Source: Prorocentrum cordatum (Eukaryota; Sar; Dinophyceae; Prorocentrales; Prorocentraceae). Taken from it: 64,000 bases of DNA. The stretch is taken from assembly GCA_963575745.1 (NCBI GenBank), contig CAUYUJ010018314.1, positions 1-64,000 on the forward strand, given 5' to 3'. Made by a program: the position numbers and the translations under genes. The notes below the pieces were generated by a model, which was given only the letters and a program-made list of their open reading frames with translations, was not told the origin of the DNA and did not search any database. Below, piece after piece: positions 48,355 through 60,290 of the stretch; the first letter of the stretch is position 1; every line of letters begins with the position of its first letter.

Positions 48355-48828
48355 TTCTAATGTCTGTCCAAAATTTGAAAATTCGTTTTGAGAACGGGTA
48401 TTTTTCTCACGTGTAGTAGATCATGCTGCGTTTGCCAGTTAAGTTCTTAGGTCTGTAGCTGCAATATTACTAAAACACTTGCTGGAACCGACGGCCGTTT
48501 CGAGTCATCTTGACACGCATTAACGCTTTCTGTATTTTTCTCGGGATATTGGACAGCTGCAGAGCTGATGCTTACAGAAACCAATTAGGAATCATGAGGC
48601 GCGTTCATCTGTTCGATCTACAGCTCCGAACTCGGTCTGCTGCTCGAGCTGGGTCCGCAAACTTATGTGTATTCTTCGAGTCATCTTGACAAGTGTTGTC
48701 CGTTTTCTGTACTGAACTGGCGATATCTTGAACAAGGAATCTCAATGTGTAGTGGGCAGCGCCGCGCAAGGAAGCTCTACGAGGATCCCGGTGGTAATCT
48801 GGTTGACGGTTTACCGTCGGCTCCCAGT
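48355..48828 (+). mobile_element. family D element, 5'-truncated
   Basis: It starts TTCTAATGTCTGTCC, matching the D body at 48925. A-like monomer words occur in the middle. The end is D-type (GGTAATCTGGTTGACGG, CTCCCAGT), with a mismatched hairpin. Confidence 0.75.
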
Positions 48829-49854
48829 ACCTCGTAGAGCTCTTCGAAGCTCAGCTAAGAGGAATTTGGGCGCAGAGTGGAGCTAGCTGGCCGACCGCGC
48901 ATTAAGAGACAATGTGATAACTTTGGGTCGAGTTTCTAATGTTTGTGCAGAATATGAAAATTCGTTTTTCAGAACGGGTATTTTTCTCATGTGCAGTAGG
49001 TTACGCCGCCGCTGCCAGTTAAATTCTTTTCGTAGCTGCAACGTTACTATTCAAACACTTGCTGGGACCGACTGCCGTTTTGAGTCATCTTGACGCGTTA
49101 TCAGGCGCGTTCGCCTATTCAATCCAGAGGTCTGAACTCGGTCTGCTAGCCGAGCTAGGTCTGCAAACCTATTCGTATTATTCACGTCATTGTAGCAGAC
49201 GCTCTCGGTTTTTCGTACTTGACTCGATCTGTAGGGCAGTTGGAGAGCTGATAATCACGGAAATCGATTGAGCATTATCGCGTTCGTCTGTTGAATCAAG
49301 AGCTCTGAACTCGGCCTGCTCCCCGAGCTAGGTTCGCGAACCTGTTGGTATTGTTCGAGTGATCTTGAGAAGTGCTCTCGGTTTTCTGTACTTAAATCGT
49401 GCTGGGGGAGGGCTATAGTGCTGCTGGTCACAGGAATCGATTTCGAGACATCAGGCGCGTCCGTTCGTCGAACCGAGAGCTCGGAACTCGGTCTGCTGCT
49501 CGAACGAGATCCGCGAAACTGTTGTATTATTCGAGTCATCCTGAGAGGTACTCTCGGTTTTCTGCACTTAACTCAGGCGTATGAGGGGATGCAGAGCTGG
49601 TAATCACAGGAATCGATCCGCAGACATCAGACGCGTCCGCCTGTCGCATTGAGAGGTCTGAACTCGGTTTCATACTCGAGCTCGATTGGAAAACTGTTCG
49701 TTTTTTTTGTTAGAGTCATCTTGAGAGGTCTATAATCGCTTGGGCTGAAAAACCAGTCGATCTCTGCAATTCTTTTCCACATTATATATTATCAGAAAGC
49801 TCTACGAGTCTCCGGGCGGTAAGAAAGGTTGACGGTTTACCGCCGGCGCCCAGT
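48829..49854 (+). mobile_element. chimeric element: family D 5' end with family A 3' end
   Basis: It begins ACCTCGTAGAGCTC directly after the previous CAGT, runs through the D head (GAGACAATGTGATAAC, TTTCTCATGTGCAGTAGG), and passes at about 49080-49095 into family A monomers. It ends with GGAAGCTC-like/AAAGCTCTACGAGT and an A-type hairpin. Its two ends therefore belong to different families. Confidence 0.8.
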
Positions 49855-50565
49855 GACAACTTTTGCGTGGTTTTGCGCATATACCTCGTAGAGCTCTTCA
49901 GCAAAGAGCTAAGAGGAATTCCGACGCAGGGTAGAGCTAGTTGGCGGGCCCGACGAAAAGAGAGGATGTGGTAACCTGGGGTCGGTTTTTTGCACTTCAT
50001 GCGAAATTTTGAAATTCGTTTTAAGAACCAGTATTTTTCTCACGTGTGGTGGGTTGTTTCGCGTCTGCCAGTAAGATTTTCAGATCCGTAGCTGCAGTAT
50101 TACTATCAAAAGATTTGAGGGAACCGACTTTGGATGCAAATCAAAAAATCAAGTTCTTTCGAATCTGTCTGCTCTTGCTTCAGAAGCTTTCTTCATGTGT
50201 TCCAAGAAGTGCTGTGCAACAAAAGAGCTCTACGAGGTGCCCGGCGGTAACCTGGTTGACGGTTTACCGCCGGTTCCCAGTTTGAAAGATATTTGACAAT
50301 TTATTTTCAGAAAGCAGATTTTTCGCACCTGTAGTGGGTTATGGCGCGTCTGCTTGTAAAATTCTCAGGCCCATAGGTGCAGTATTACTATCAAAACACT
50401 TGGAGGAACCGACGTTGGATAAAAACAGAAAAACGTGATCTTTCGAGTTTTTCGTTTCGCGCTCCAGAAGCTTTCTTCATGTGTTCCGACAATTGCTCTG
50501 CAAGAAAAGAGCTCTACGACGGTTCCGGCGGTGACCAGGTTGACGGTTTACCGCCGGTTCCCAGT
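49855..50565 (+). mobile_element. family B host interrupted by a family D element
   Basis: GACAACTTTTGCGTGGTTTTGCGCATAT is followed by the D insertion and resumes with TTGAAAGATATTTGAC at 50282. It ends at 50565 with GTTCCCAGT, a D-like tail on a B-like hairpin. Confidence 0.85.
49883..50281 (+). mobile_element. full-length family D element (399 bp)
   Basis: ACCTCGTAGAGCTC to CCGGCGGTAACC...GGTTTACCGCCGGTTCCCAGT-type end. It has the B-type inverted repeat but an A-like stem (GGTAA/TTACC) and its own loop (CCTGG). The body has TTTTTCTCACGTGTGGTGGG. Removal restores the B host, with T on both sides. Confidence 0.92.
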
Positions 50566-51735
50566 TCCGGGGCGCTCGAGAGCTAGTTGACAAGAAAAAT
50601 CTCGACGGACCTTTTGCTGACTTTTGGTCGGTTGAAAATTTTGTTCTCCAAAATTGACTATTCGTTAGAGCTCTAGTATTTTTCCCATGATATTTGATCT
50701 TACTTCCGCTCACCATCTCGATCTCAGCTCGATCGGGTAACTTTTACTGCCAAAAAGCAGGCAGGCGGGATCGGCCGTTTCGAGTCATCTTGATACGCGC
50801 TGTCGGTTTTATCAAGATAACTCGAGCTTGAGGACAGCTGCAGAGATGGTAAGCACAGCTAATCGATGCAGAATGATCAGGCGCGTTCGCCTGTTGAACC
50901 CAGAGGCCTGAACTCGGTCTGCTAGCCGAGCTAGGGCCGCAAACCTATTCGTATTATTCGAGTCATCTCGACAGGCGCTTTCGGTTTTCTGTACTTAACT
51001 CGAGCTATAGAACAGCTACAGAGCTGCTACTTACAGAAACCGATTCAGAATCATCAGTCGCGTTTGTCTGTTCAATCCAGAGCTCTGAACTCGGTCTGCT
51101 GCCCGATCTATAATCGCGAAACTGTTCGTATTGTTCGAGTCACCTTGAGAGGTGCTGTCGGTTTTCTCCACTTAACTTGGGCTGTAGGGAGGCTAGAGTG
51201 CTGGTGGTGACAGCAATCGATTTGGAGACATCAGACGCGTCCGCCTGTGGAATCCAGAGCTCGGAACTCGGTCTCCTGCCCGAACTCGGTTCGCGAAACT
51301 GTTCGGATTGTTCGAGTCATCCTGAAAGATGCTGTCGGTTTTCTGCACTTAACTCGGGCTGTAGGGGGGCTGCAGGGCTGGTAATCACAGGAATCGATTC
51401 GGACACATCAGACGCGTCCGCCTGTCGCATTCAGAGGTCTGAACTGGGTCTGATACTCGAGCTGGGTTTGGCAAACTATTCGTTTTGTTCGAGTCATCTT
51501 GAGAGATGCTGTCGATTGACGCACGTAACTGGGGCTGTAGGAGAGCTACAGAGCTCGTGCAGAAGGCAATCCAGAAGCATCGGGAGGCGTTCGGCTGTTG
51601 CATCGAGAGGTCGGACATCGCTTGGGCTGAAAAACTATTCGTTCTCTGCATTTTTTCGACAATATATATTGTCAGGAAGCTCTACGAGTCCCCCCGGCGG
51701 TAAGAAAGGTTGACGGCTTACCGCCGGCGCCCAGT
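50566..51735 (+). mobile_element. family A element, 5'-truncated
   Basis: Head from TCCGGGGCGCTCGAGAGC, then leader, about five monomers and the A-type module. The last monomer (51500-51620) is a distinct subtype with CATCGGGAGGCGTTCGGCTG. Confidence 0.87.
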
Positions 51736-52045
51736 GTGACAACTTCTGGGTGGTTTTGCGAAAATTTGAAAGATTTTTGACCATTTATTTTGAAAAAGCA
51801 GATTTTTACGCCGAGCATTGGCATATGAACTCCTCTCTGACAGCAGCTCAGCTCTCTCGATGCATTTTTGCATGAGTTGACTTCCGGGAACTGAGCGAAT
51901 ATGAACATCGAAAAATGGAATTTCAAGATTTTCGAAAAATCTCATTTTTTTGATTCTGTGTCGATTCTCTGCACTCTTACTAGTGAGAGGAGCTCTACGA
52001 GGTTCCCGGCGGTGACCAGGTTGACGGTTCACTGCCGGCGCCAGT
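51736..52045 (+). mobile_element. family B subtype fragment
   Basis: A B-like body with its own middle (CCGAGCATTGGCATATGAAC, CTCTGACAGCAGCTCAGC) and a B-type end. It is near-identical to the next element. Confidence 0.82.
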
Positions 52046-52381
52046 TGGCCCAGCCGGCCGAGGCGGACAATGTGATAACTTTTGGGTGGTTTTGCAAAAA
52101 ATTGAAAGATATTTGACCATTTATTTTGAGAAAGCAGATTTTTACGCCGAGCATTGGCGTATGAAATCCTCTCTGACAGCAGTTCAGCTCTCTCGATGCA
52201 TTTTTCCATGAGTTGACTTCCAGGAACTGAGCGAATATGAACATCGAAAAAATCGAAATTCATGATTTTCGAAAAATCTATATTTTTCCACTCTGTGTTG
52301 ATTCTCTGCACTCATACCAGTGAGAGAGCTCTACGAGGTTCCCGGCGGTGACGAGGTTGACGGTTCACCGCCGGCGCCAGT
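52046..52381 (+). mobile_element. family B subtype fragment, tandem second copy
   Basis: It starts TGGCCCAGCCGGCCGAGGCGG and then repeats the 51736-52045 body with about 10% differences. It ends with the B-type module at 52381. Confidence 0.82.
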
Positions 52382-53555
52382 AATTCCGGGGCGCTGGAGA
52401 GCTAGTTGGCAAGACAAATCTCGACGGACCTTTTGCTGACTTTTGGTCGTTTGAAAATTTTGTTCTCAAAATTTGAACATTCGTTAGAGCTCTAGTCTTT
52501 TTCCCCATGATATTCGATCTTATTCCCGCTCGCCATCTTGATCTCAGCTCGATCGGGTACCTTTTACTGCCAAAAAGCAGGCAGGCGGGATCGGCCGTTT
52601 CGAGTCATCTTCATACGCGCTGTCGGTTTTCTGAACATAACTCGAGCTTCAGGACAGCTACAGGGCCAGTAAGCACAGCTAATCGATGCAGAATGATCAG
52701 GCGCGTTCGCCTGTTGAACCCAGAGGCCTGAACTTGGTCTGCTAGCCGAGCTAGGTTCAAAAACCTATTCGTATTATCCGAGTCATCTTCACAGACGCTC
52801 TCGGTATATTGTGCTAAACTCGAGCTGTAGGGCAGCTACAGAGCTCATAGTCACAGAAATCGATTGGGAATCATCATGCGCGTCCGTCTGTTGAATCGAG
52901 AGCTCTGAACTCGCCCTGCTGCCTGAGCTAGACTCGCGAAACTATTCGTAGTGTTCGAATCATCTGAAGAGGTACTGTCGCTTTCTAAACTTAACTCGGG
53001 CTGTAGGGGGCTACAGTGCTGGTGGGGACAGCAATCGATTTGGAGACATCAAGCGCGTCCGCCTGTGGAAGCCAGAGCTCGGAACTCGGCCTGCTGTCTG
53101 AACTCGGTCCGCGAACCTGTTCGTATTGTTCGAGTCATCCTGAAAGATGCTGTCGGTTTTCTGCACTTAACTCGGGCTGTAGGGGAGCTGCAGGGCTGGT
53201 AATCACAGGAATCGATTCGGAGACATCAGACGCGTCCGCCTGTCGCATTCAGAGGCCTGAACTCGGTCTGATACTCGAGCTGGGTTTAGGAAACTATTCG
53301 TTTTGTTTGAGTTATAGTCAGAGGTGCTGTTGATTAGCGCACGTAACTCGGGCTGTAGCAGAGCTACAGAGCTCGTGCAGAAGACAATCCAGAAGCATCA
53401 GGGGGCGTTCGGCTGTTGCATCGAGAGGTCTGAAATTGCTTGGGCTGAAAAACTATTCGTTCTCTGCAATTTATTTTCTACACTATATTTTGTCAGGAAG
53501 CTCTACGAGTCCCCCGGCGGTAAGAAAGGTTGACGGTTTACCGCCGGCGCCCAGT
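52382..53555 (+). mobile_element. family A element, 5'-truncated
   Basis: AATTCCGGGGCGC head, leader, about five monomers, A-type module. It closely matches 54238-55323, including the last-monomer subtype with TCAGGGGGCGTTCGGC. Confidence 0.88.
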
Positions 53556-53594
53556 ACCTCGTCGAGCTCTTCGGCATCGATGAGCCAGAGGAAT
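53556..53594 (+). mobile_element. family B 5' end fragment
   Basis: ACCTCGTCGAGCTCTTCGGC...GAGGAAT immediately precedes a second B start. It is a 39-bp remnant interrupted by the next element. Confidence 0.75.
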
Positions 53595-53691
53595 ACCTCG
53601 TAGAGCTCTTCGGCATCGATGAGCTACAGGAATTTCGGCGCGGGGTGGAGCTAGTTGGTCGACCCGGCCAGAAAGGACAAAGTGGTAACTT

Positions 53692-56335
53692 AACTCGTAG
53701 AGCTAAGAAGCTTAAGAGTAATTCCGGGGCGCTGGAGAGCTAGTTGGCAAGAAAAATCTCGACGGACCTTTTGCTGACTTTTGGTCGGTTGAACATTTGC
53801 TTCTCGAAATTCAACAATTCGTTCTCTAGTATTCTTTCCCGTAATATTCGATCTTATTCCCGCTCGCCATCTTGATCTGAGCTCGATCGGGTACCTTTCA
53901 CTGCCACAAAGCACTCCGGCGGGATCGGCCGTTTCGACTCATCTTGATACGCGCTGTCGGTTTTCTCAAGATAACTCGAGCTTCAGGACAGCTACAGAGC
54001 TAGTAAGCACAGCTAATCGATTTAGAATGATCAGGCGCGTTCGCCTGTTGAACCCAGAGGTCTGAACTCGATCTGCTAGTCAAGCTAGGTCCGCAAACCT
54101 ATTCGTATTATTCGAGTCATCTTGACAGATGCTCTCGGTTTACTATACTTAACTCGAGCTAGAGAACAGCTACAGAGCTGATGCGTAAGTCGTAGAGCTT
54201 CCCTTAGCAAGTTATTGCTGGAAGCTAAGAGTAATTCCGGGGCGCTGGAGAGCTAGTTGGCAAGAAAAATCTCGACGGACCTTTTGCTGACTTTTGGTCG
54301 GTTGAAAATTTTGTTCTCAAAATTTGAACATTCGTTAGAGCTCTAGTATTTTTTCCCATGATATTCGATCTTATTCCCGCTCGCCATCTTGATCTCAGCT
54401 CGATCGGGTACCTTTTACTGCCAAAAAGCAGGCAGGCGGGATTGGCCGTTTCGAGTCATCTCGATACGCGCTGTCGGTTTTCTGAACATAACTCGAGCTT
54501 CAGGACAGCTACAGGGCCAGTAAGCACAGCTAATCGATGTAGAATGATCAGGCGCGTTCGCCTGTTTAACCGAGAGGCCTGAACTCGGTCTGCTAGCCGA
54601 CCTAGGTTCAAAAACCTATTCGTATTATCCGAGTCATCGTGACAGACGCTCTCGGTATTTTGTGCTTAACTCGAGCTGTGCAGAGCTCATAGTCACAGAA
54701 ATCGATTGGGAATGATCAGGCGCGTTCGTCTGTTGAATCGAGAGCTCTGAACTCGCCCTGCTGCCCGAGCTAGAATCGCGAAACTATTCGTATTGTTCGA
54801 ATCATCTGAAGAGGTACTGTCGCTTTCTAAACTTAACTCGGGCTGTTGGGGGCTACAGTGCCTGCCTGAACTCGGTCCGCGAACCTGTTCGTATTGTTCG
54901 AGTCATGCTGAAAGATGCTGTCGGTTTTCTGCACTTAACTCGGGCTGTAGGGGAGCTGCAGGGCTGGTAATCACAGGAATCGATTCGGAGACATCAGACG
55001 CGTCCGCCTGTCGCATTCAGAGGCCTGAACTCGGTCTGATACTCGAGCTGGGTTTAGGAAACTATTCGTTTTGTGTGAGTTATCTTCAGAGGTGCTGTTG
55101 ATAAGCGCACGTAACTCGGGCTGTAGCAGAGCTACAGAGCTCGTACAGAAGACAATCCAGAAGCATCAGGGGGCGTTCGGCTGTTGCATCGAGAGGTCTG
55201 AAATCGCTTGGGCTGAAAAGCTATTCGTTCTCTGCAATTTATTTTCTACATTATATATAGTCAGGAAGCTCTACGAGTCCCCTGGCGGTAAGAAAGGTTG
55301 ACGGTTTACCGCCGGCGCCCAGTACAGAATCTGATTCAGAATCATCAGTGGCGGTTGTCTGTTGAATCGAGAGCTCTGAACTCGGTCTGCTGCCCGATCT
55401 AGACTCGCGAATCTATTCGTATTGTTCGAATCATCTTGAGAGATGCTGTCGGTTCTCTGCACTTAACTCGGGCTGTAGGGGGGCTGCATGGCTGGTAATC
55501 ACATTCGAAGACGTCAGACGCGTCAGAGCTTCAGGACAGCTACAGAGCTGGTAAGCACAGCTAATCGATTCAGAATGATCAGGCGCGTTCGCCCGTTGAA
55601 TCCAGAGGTCTGAACTCGGTCTGCTAGCCGAGCTAGGTCCGCACACCTATTCGTATTATTCGAGTCATCGTAGCAGACGCTCTCGGTCTTCTGTACTTAA
55701 CTCGAACTGTAGGGCAGTTACAGAGCTCATAGTGACAGAAATCGATTGGAAATCATCAGGCGCGTTCGTCTGTTCAATCGAGAGCTCTGAACTCGGCCCG
55801 TTGCCCGAGCTAGGATCGCGAAACTATTCGTATTGTTCGAGTTATCTTGAGACGTGCTCTCGGTTTTCTGCATTTAACTCGTTCTGGGGGATGGCGACAG
55901 TACTGCTGGTCACAGAAATCGATTTGGACAACAAGCGCGTCCGTCTGTCGAACCCAGAGCTCGGAACTCGAACTGCTGCTCGAACTAGGTCTGCGAAGCT
56001 ATTGTATTATTCGAGTTATCCTGAGAGCTGCTGTCGGTTTTCTGCACTTAACTCGGGCTGTAGGGTGGCTGCAGGGCTGGTAATCACAGGAGTCGATTCG
56101 CAGACATCAGACGCGTCCGCCTGTCGCATTCAGAGGTCTGAACTCGGTTTGATACTCGAGCTGGGTTGCCAAACTGTTCGTTTTTTTTGTGTCAGAGTCA
56201 TCTTTAGTGGTCTGAAATCGCTTGGGCTGAAAACTAGTCGTTCTCTGGAATTTCTTTCCACATTATACACTGTCAGGAAGCTCTACGAGTCCCCCGGCGG
56301 TAACAAAGGTTGACGGTTTACCGCCGGCGCCCAGT
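53692..56335 (+). mobile_element. family A element nested in B, exact T|T insertion
   Basis: AACTCGTAGAGCTAAG to CAGT; removal restores GTAACTT|TTGGG. It is interrupted at 54186 by another A. Confidence 0.92.
54187..55323 (+). mobile_element. family A element nested in A, exact insertion at T|A
   Basis: AAGTCGTAGAGCTTCC after GCTGATGCGT, ending CAGT before ACAGAATCTGATT. The intact phrase GCTGATACGTACAGAATCTG is present at 57727. Here the target is T|A rather than T|T. Confidence 0.9.
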
Positions 56336-56636
56336 TTGGGTGGTTTTGCAATTTTTTGAAAGATATTTGACATTTCATTTTGAGAAAGCAGATTTTTACT
56401 CGGAGCATTGACATATAAAATTTGTTCCCTGAGCAGCTCAGCCCTCTAGAGTCATTTTCAGTACCAGTTCACTTGGAGCAACCAACTTCATGTTGACTCC
56501 GAAAAATCTCAACTTGAAGTTTTTTTAGAAAAGCTCCCAGAAGCTCTCGCTTTGATCCTGAGCTTTCTCACGGATGCAAGGAGCTCTACGAGGTTCCTGG
56601 CGGTGACCAGGTTGACGGTTCACCGCCGGCGCCAGT

Positions 56637-57110
56637 TGGCCGATCCGACCTTAAGAGACGATGTGGTATCTTTGGGTTGGTTTTGCAATCTTTGTGCAAA
56701 ATTTTAAAGCTTGTTTTGGGAACCGGTATTTTTCTCACCTGTAGTGGGTTGTGCCGCGTCTGCCAGTGAAATTTTCAGGTCCGTAGCTGCAATATTACTA
56801 TCAAAAGACTTGAGGGGACCATCGGCCGTTTCGAGCATCTTGACACGCATTGACGGTTTTCTGCAGTTCAAACCGATTCAGAATGATCAGGCGCGTTAGT
56901 CTGTCTCATAGATCCGCGAAACTATTCGTATTGCACGAGTCATCTGAGAGGTGCTGTCGGTTCCTACTTGAATCAAGCGACTTTCAGTGAGGCTTTTCAG
57001 CTCAAACGTAAGAAAGCTTCCCCCATGTGTTCCAAGCAGCGTCGTGCAGATAAGAGCTCTACAAGGCTCCCGGCGGTAACCTGGTTGACGGTTTACCGCC
57101 GGCTTCCAGT
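56637..57110 (+). mobile_element. family D element, 5'-truncated
   Basis: It starts TGGCCGATCCGACCTTAAGAG and ends with the D-type hairpin GGTAACCTGG...TTACCGCCGG and CTTCCAGT. The middle has a short A-like stretch (GGCCGTTTCGAGCATCTTGAC). Confidence 0.82.
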
Positions 57111-57157
57111 GCGTGCCCTCTTTGCTCTCCGGGTTTTGGACGCTACCAAGTGCGAAT
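57111..57157 (+). mobile_element. family C fragment
   Basis: GCGTGCCCTCTTTGCTCTCCGGGTTTTGG and following bases match the C words at 46.33 and 47.08 kb. Confidence 0.6.
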
Positions 57158-59102
57158 GACTCGTAGAGCTTCCCTAAGCTAGCTGCTGGAAGCTCAAGAG
57201 TAATTCCGGCGCGCTGGAGAGCTAGTAACTCGTAGAGCTTCCCTAAGCAAGTCATTGCTGGAAGCTTAAGAGTAATCTCGGGGCGCTGGAGAGCTAGTTG
57301 GCAAGAAAAATCTCGACGGACATTTTGATGACTTTTGGTCGGTTGAAAATTCGGTTCTCGAAATTCAACTATTCGAGCTCTAGTATTTTTTCCCGTGATT
57401 TTCGATCTTATTCCCCATCTTGATCTGAGCTCGATTGGGTACCTTTTACTGCCAAAAAGCACTGCGGCGGGATCGCCCGTCTCGGGTCAGCTTGTCACGC
57501 GCTGTCGGTTTTCTCAAGATAACTCGAGCTTCAGGACAGGTACAGAGCTGGTAAGCACAGCTAATCAATTCAGAATAATCAGGCGCGTTCGCCTGTTGAA
57601 TCCAGAGGTCTGAACTCGGTCTGCTAGCCGAGCTAGGTTCGCAAATCTATTCGTAGTGTTCGAGTTATCTTGAGAGACGCTCTGGGTTTTCTGTACTTGA
57701 GTCCAGCTAAAGGACAGTACAGAGCTGATACGTACAGAATCTGATTGAGAATTAGCAGTGGCCCTTGTCTGTTGATTCTAGAGCTCTGAACTCGGTCTGC
57801 TGCCTGATCTAGAATAACTATTCGTATTGTTCGAGTTATCTTGAAAGATGCTGTTGGTTCTCTGCACTTAACTCGGGCTCCAGGGCAGCTGCATGGCTGG
57901 TGTTCACTAGAATCGATTCGGAGACATCAGGCACGTCCGCGTTTCGAATCCAGAGCTTCGAACTCTGTCTGCTCGCATTGTTCGAGTCATCCTGACAGGT
58001 GCTGTCAGTTTCCTGCACTTAACTCGGGCTGTAGGGGTGGCTGTTGGGCTGGTAATCACAGGCGTCGATTCGCAGATCAGACGCATCCACTTGTCGCATG
58101 CAGGGGTCTGAACTCGGTCTGACACTCGAGCTAGGTTTGCCAAACTATTCGTATTATTCGAGTCATCTTGAGAGGTGCTGTCGATTTTCGCACGTAACTC
58201 GGGCTGTAGGAGAGCTACAGAGCTCGTACGAAGAGAATCCAGAAGCATCGGGGGCATCCGGCTGTTGCACCCGAGAGGGTTCAAATTGCTTGGGCTGAAA
58301 AATGATTTTTTCGGTGTAATTTTTTTCTACATTATATGTTGTCAGGAAGCTCTACGATTCCCCTGGCGGTAACAAAGGTTGACGGTTTACCGCCGGCGCC
58401 GAGATGGCAAGAAAAATCTCGACAGAATTTTTGCTGACTTTTGGTCGGTTGAAAATTTTGTTCTCGAAATTTGAACATTCGTTAGAGCTCTAGTATTCTT
58501 TTCGGTGATATTCGATCTTATTCCCGCTCGCCATCTTGATCTCAGTTCGATCGGGTGAATATTTCTGTCGAAAAGCACTGTGGTGGGATCGGCCGTTTCG
58601 AGTCATCTTGAAACGCGCTGACGGTTTTCTGAACATAACTCGAGCTTTAGGATCTAAAATCACGAAATTATTCGTATTGGTCGAGTCATCTTGAGAAGTG
58701 CTCTTGGTTTTCTTCATTCAACTCGCGCTGAGGGGGGCTACAGTGCTTCTCCTCGCAGGAATCGATTTCACGTAACAGGCGCGTCCGCCTGTCGAATCCA
58801 GAGCTCGGAACTCGGTCTGCTGCTGCCCGAATCAGCAAAACTACTGTATTGTTCGAGTCATCCTGAGAGATGCTGTCGGTTTTCTGCACTTAACTCGGGC
58901 TGTAGAGAGGCTGCAGGGCTGGTAATGACAGGAGTCGACCCGCAGACATCAGACGCGTCCGCTCTCGCATTCAGAGGTCAAAAAATATTCACTATGAGTC
59001 CGAATGTTGATAGATTCGGTTTTCTCAACTTAAGTCGAGCTAGGAAGCTCTACGAGTCTCCCGGCGGTAACCAAGGTTGACGGTTTACCGCCGGCGCTCA
59101 GT
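57158..59102 (+). mobile_element. family A host interrupted near its 5' end by another A
   Basis: GACTCGTAGAGCTTCC...GAGAGCTAGT ends at 57226 and resumes GGCAAGAAAAATCTCG at 58404. It continues with leader and monomers to the module ending GCTCAGT at 59102. Confidence 0.87.
57227..58403 (+). mobile_element. family A element with a mutated 3' terminus, nested in A
   Basis: AACTCGTAGAGCTTCC after GCTAGT. The 3' hairpin is intact, but the end reads GCCGAGAT instead of GCCCAGT, so this copy has probably lost a functional terminus. Confidence 0.85.
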
Positions 59103-59385
59103 ATTTGAAAGATATTTGACCATTTATTTTGAGAAAGCAGATTTTTCGCACCTGTAGAAGGTTATGAGGGCCTCTGCGTCTTGATATGAGCTCTCTAGAT
59201 GTTTTTTACAATCAAAACACTTGGCGGAACCAACTTTATGTCGACATGAAAAACATCGTGATTTCTCTTTTTCGAGAAATGCTTCCAGAAGCCCTCTCTT
59301 TTGATGCTGAGCACTCTTACGCGTGCTAGGAGCTCTACGAGGTTCCCGGCGGTGACTAGGTTGACGGTTCACCGCCGGCGCCAGT
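59103..59385 (+). mobile_element. family B fragment
   Basis: ATTTGAAAGATATTTGACC through the B-type module (CAGT at 59385). The 5' part is missing. Confidence 0.85.
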
Positions 59386-59976
59386 TGCTGGAAGCTTAAG
59401 AGTAATTCCGGGGTGCTGGAGAGCTAGTTGGCAAGAAAAATCTCGACGGACATTTTGGTGACTTTTGGTCGGTTGAAAATTTTGTTCTCGAAATTCAACA
59501 ATTCGTTTTTCCCGTTATATTCGATCTTACTCCCGCTCGCCATCTTGATCTGAGCTCGATCGGGTACCTGTGACGGCCAACAAGCATCCGGCGGGATCGG
59601 CCGTTTCGAGTCATCTTGATACGCGCTGGCGGTTTTCTCAAGATAACTCGAGCTTCAGGACAGCTACAGAGCTGGTGAGCACAGCTAATCGATTCAGAAT
59701 GATTAGGCGCGTTCGCCTGTTGAATCCAGAGGTCTGAACTCGGTCTGCTAGCCGAGCTAGGTCTGCAAACCTATTCGTATTGAGTCATCGTAGCAGACGC
59801 TCTCGGTTTTCTGTACTTAACTCGAGCTGTAGGGCAGTTAAAGAGCTCATAGTCACATGAATCAATTGGGAATCATCAGGCGCGTTCGTCTGTCCAATCG
59901 AGAGCTCTTACGCGTGCAAGAAGCTCTACGAGGTTCCCGGCGGTAGCTAGGTTGACGGTTCACCGCCGGCGCCAGT
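59386..59976 (+). mobile_element. chimeric element: family A body with family B 3' end, right edge of the array
   Basis: Family A head, leader and two to three monomers, then at about 59905 a switch within GAGAGCTCTTACGCGTGCAAG to the B-type module (GCTCTACGAGGT, hairpin, CCAGT). The flank AATTCCGGGGC copies a family A head for 11 bp and then changes to GC-rich unrelated DNA. Confidence 0.8.
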
Positions 59977-60290
59977 AATTCCGGGGCCTCCCGGGGCCGC
60001 CATGGGCCCTCCTGGAGCCTCCGTGGGCCCTCTCAGAACCCTCTCGCGGGGGCGGAATGATGAGAACAATTTCACGCACGGGGGCCTTCCCGTTGAGAAG
60101 GGGGGCGCGGTGCAGAGTGGGTCCTCCTGGGGCCCTCCGGAGATCTCCTAGGCGCTCCCGAGGCCGCCGTGGGCCCTCCTGGAGCCTCTGGGGGCCTGTA
60201 AGAAGCCTCTCGCGGGAGCTGAAAAATGACAGCAGTTTCACGGATGGGAGCCTTTCCGTTGAGAAGGGGAGCGCGGTGAAGGTAATAAAA
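59977..60290. repeat. GC-rich tandem duplication, about 150-bp units
   Basis: Two units share CCTCCCGGGGCCGCC(A/G)TGGGCCCTCCTGGAGCCTC, CTCTCGCGGG, and TTTCACG(C/G)A(C/T)GGG(G/A)GCCTT(C/T)CCGTTGAGAAGGGG. No gene is supported. Confidence 0.8.

Larger units (their letters stand above)
53595..56636 (+). mobile_element. family B host with two levels of nested family A
   Basis: The head 53595-53691 ends GTGGTAACTT; the body resumes TTGGGTGGTTTTGC at 56336 and ends in the B-type module at 56636. The joined phrase equals 47254-47275. Confidence 0.92.

Noticed and set aside
27796-59976. A CRISPR-like or integron-cassette reading of the repeated modules
   Set aside because: Unit sizes vary from 0.3 to 2.6 kb, elements are nested not only tandem, and ends match rolling-circle transposons (T|T insertion, asymmetric inverted repeats, terminal hairpin). 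There is no integrase or attC, and the DNA is eukaryotic in character.
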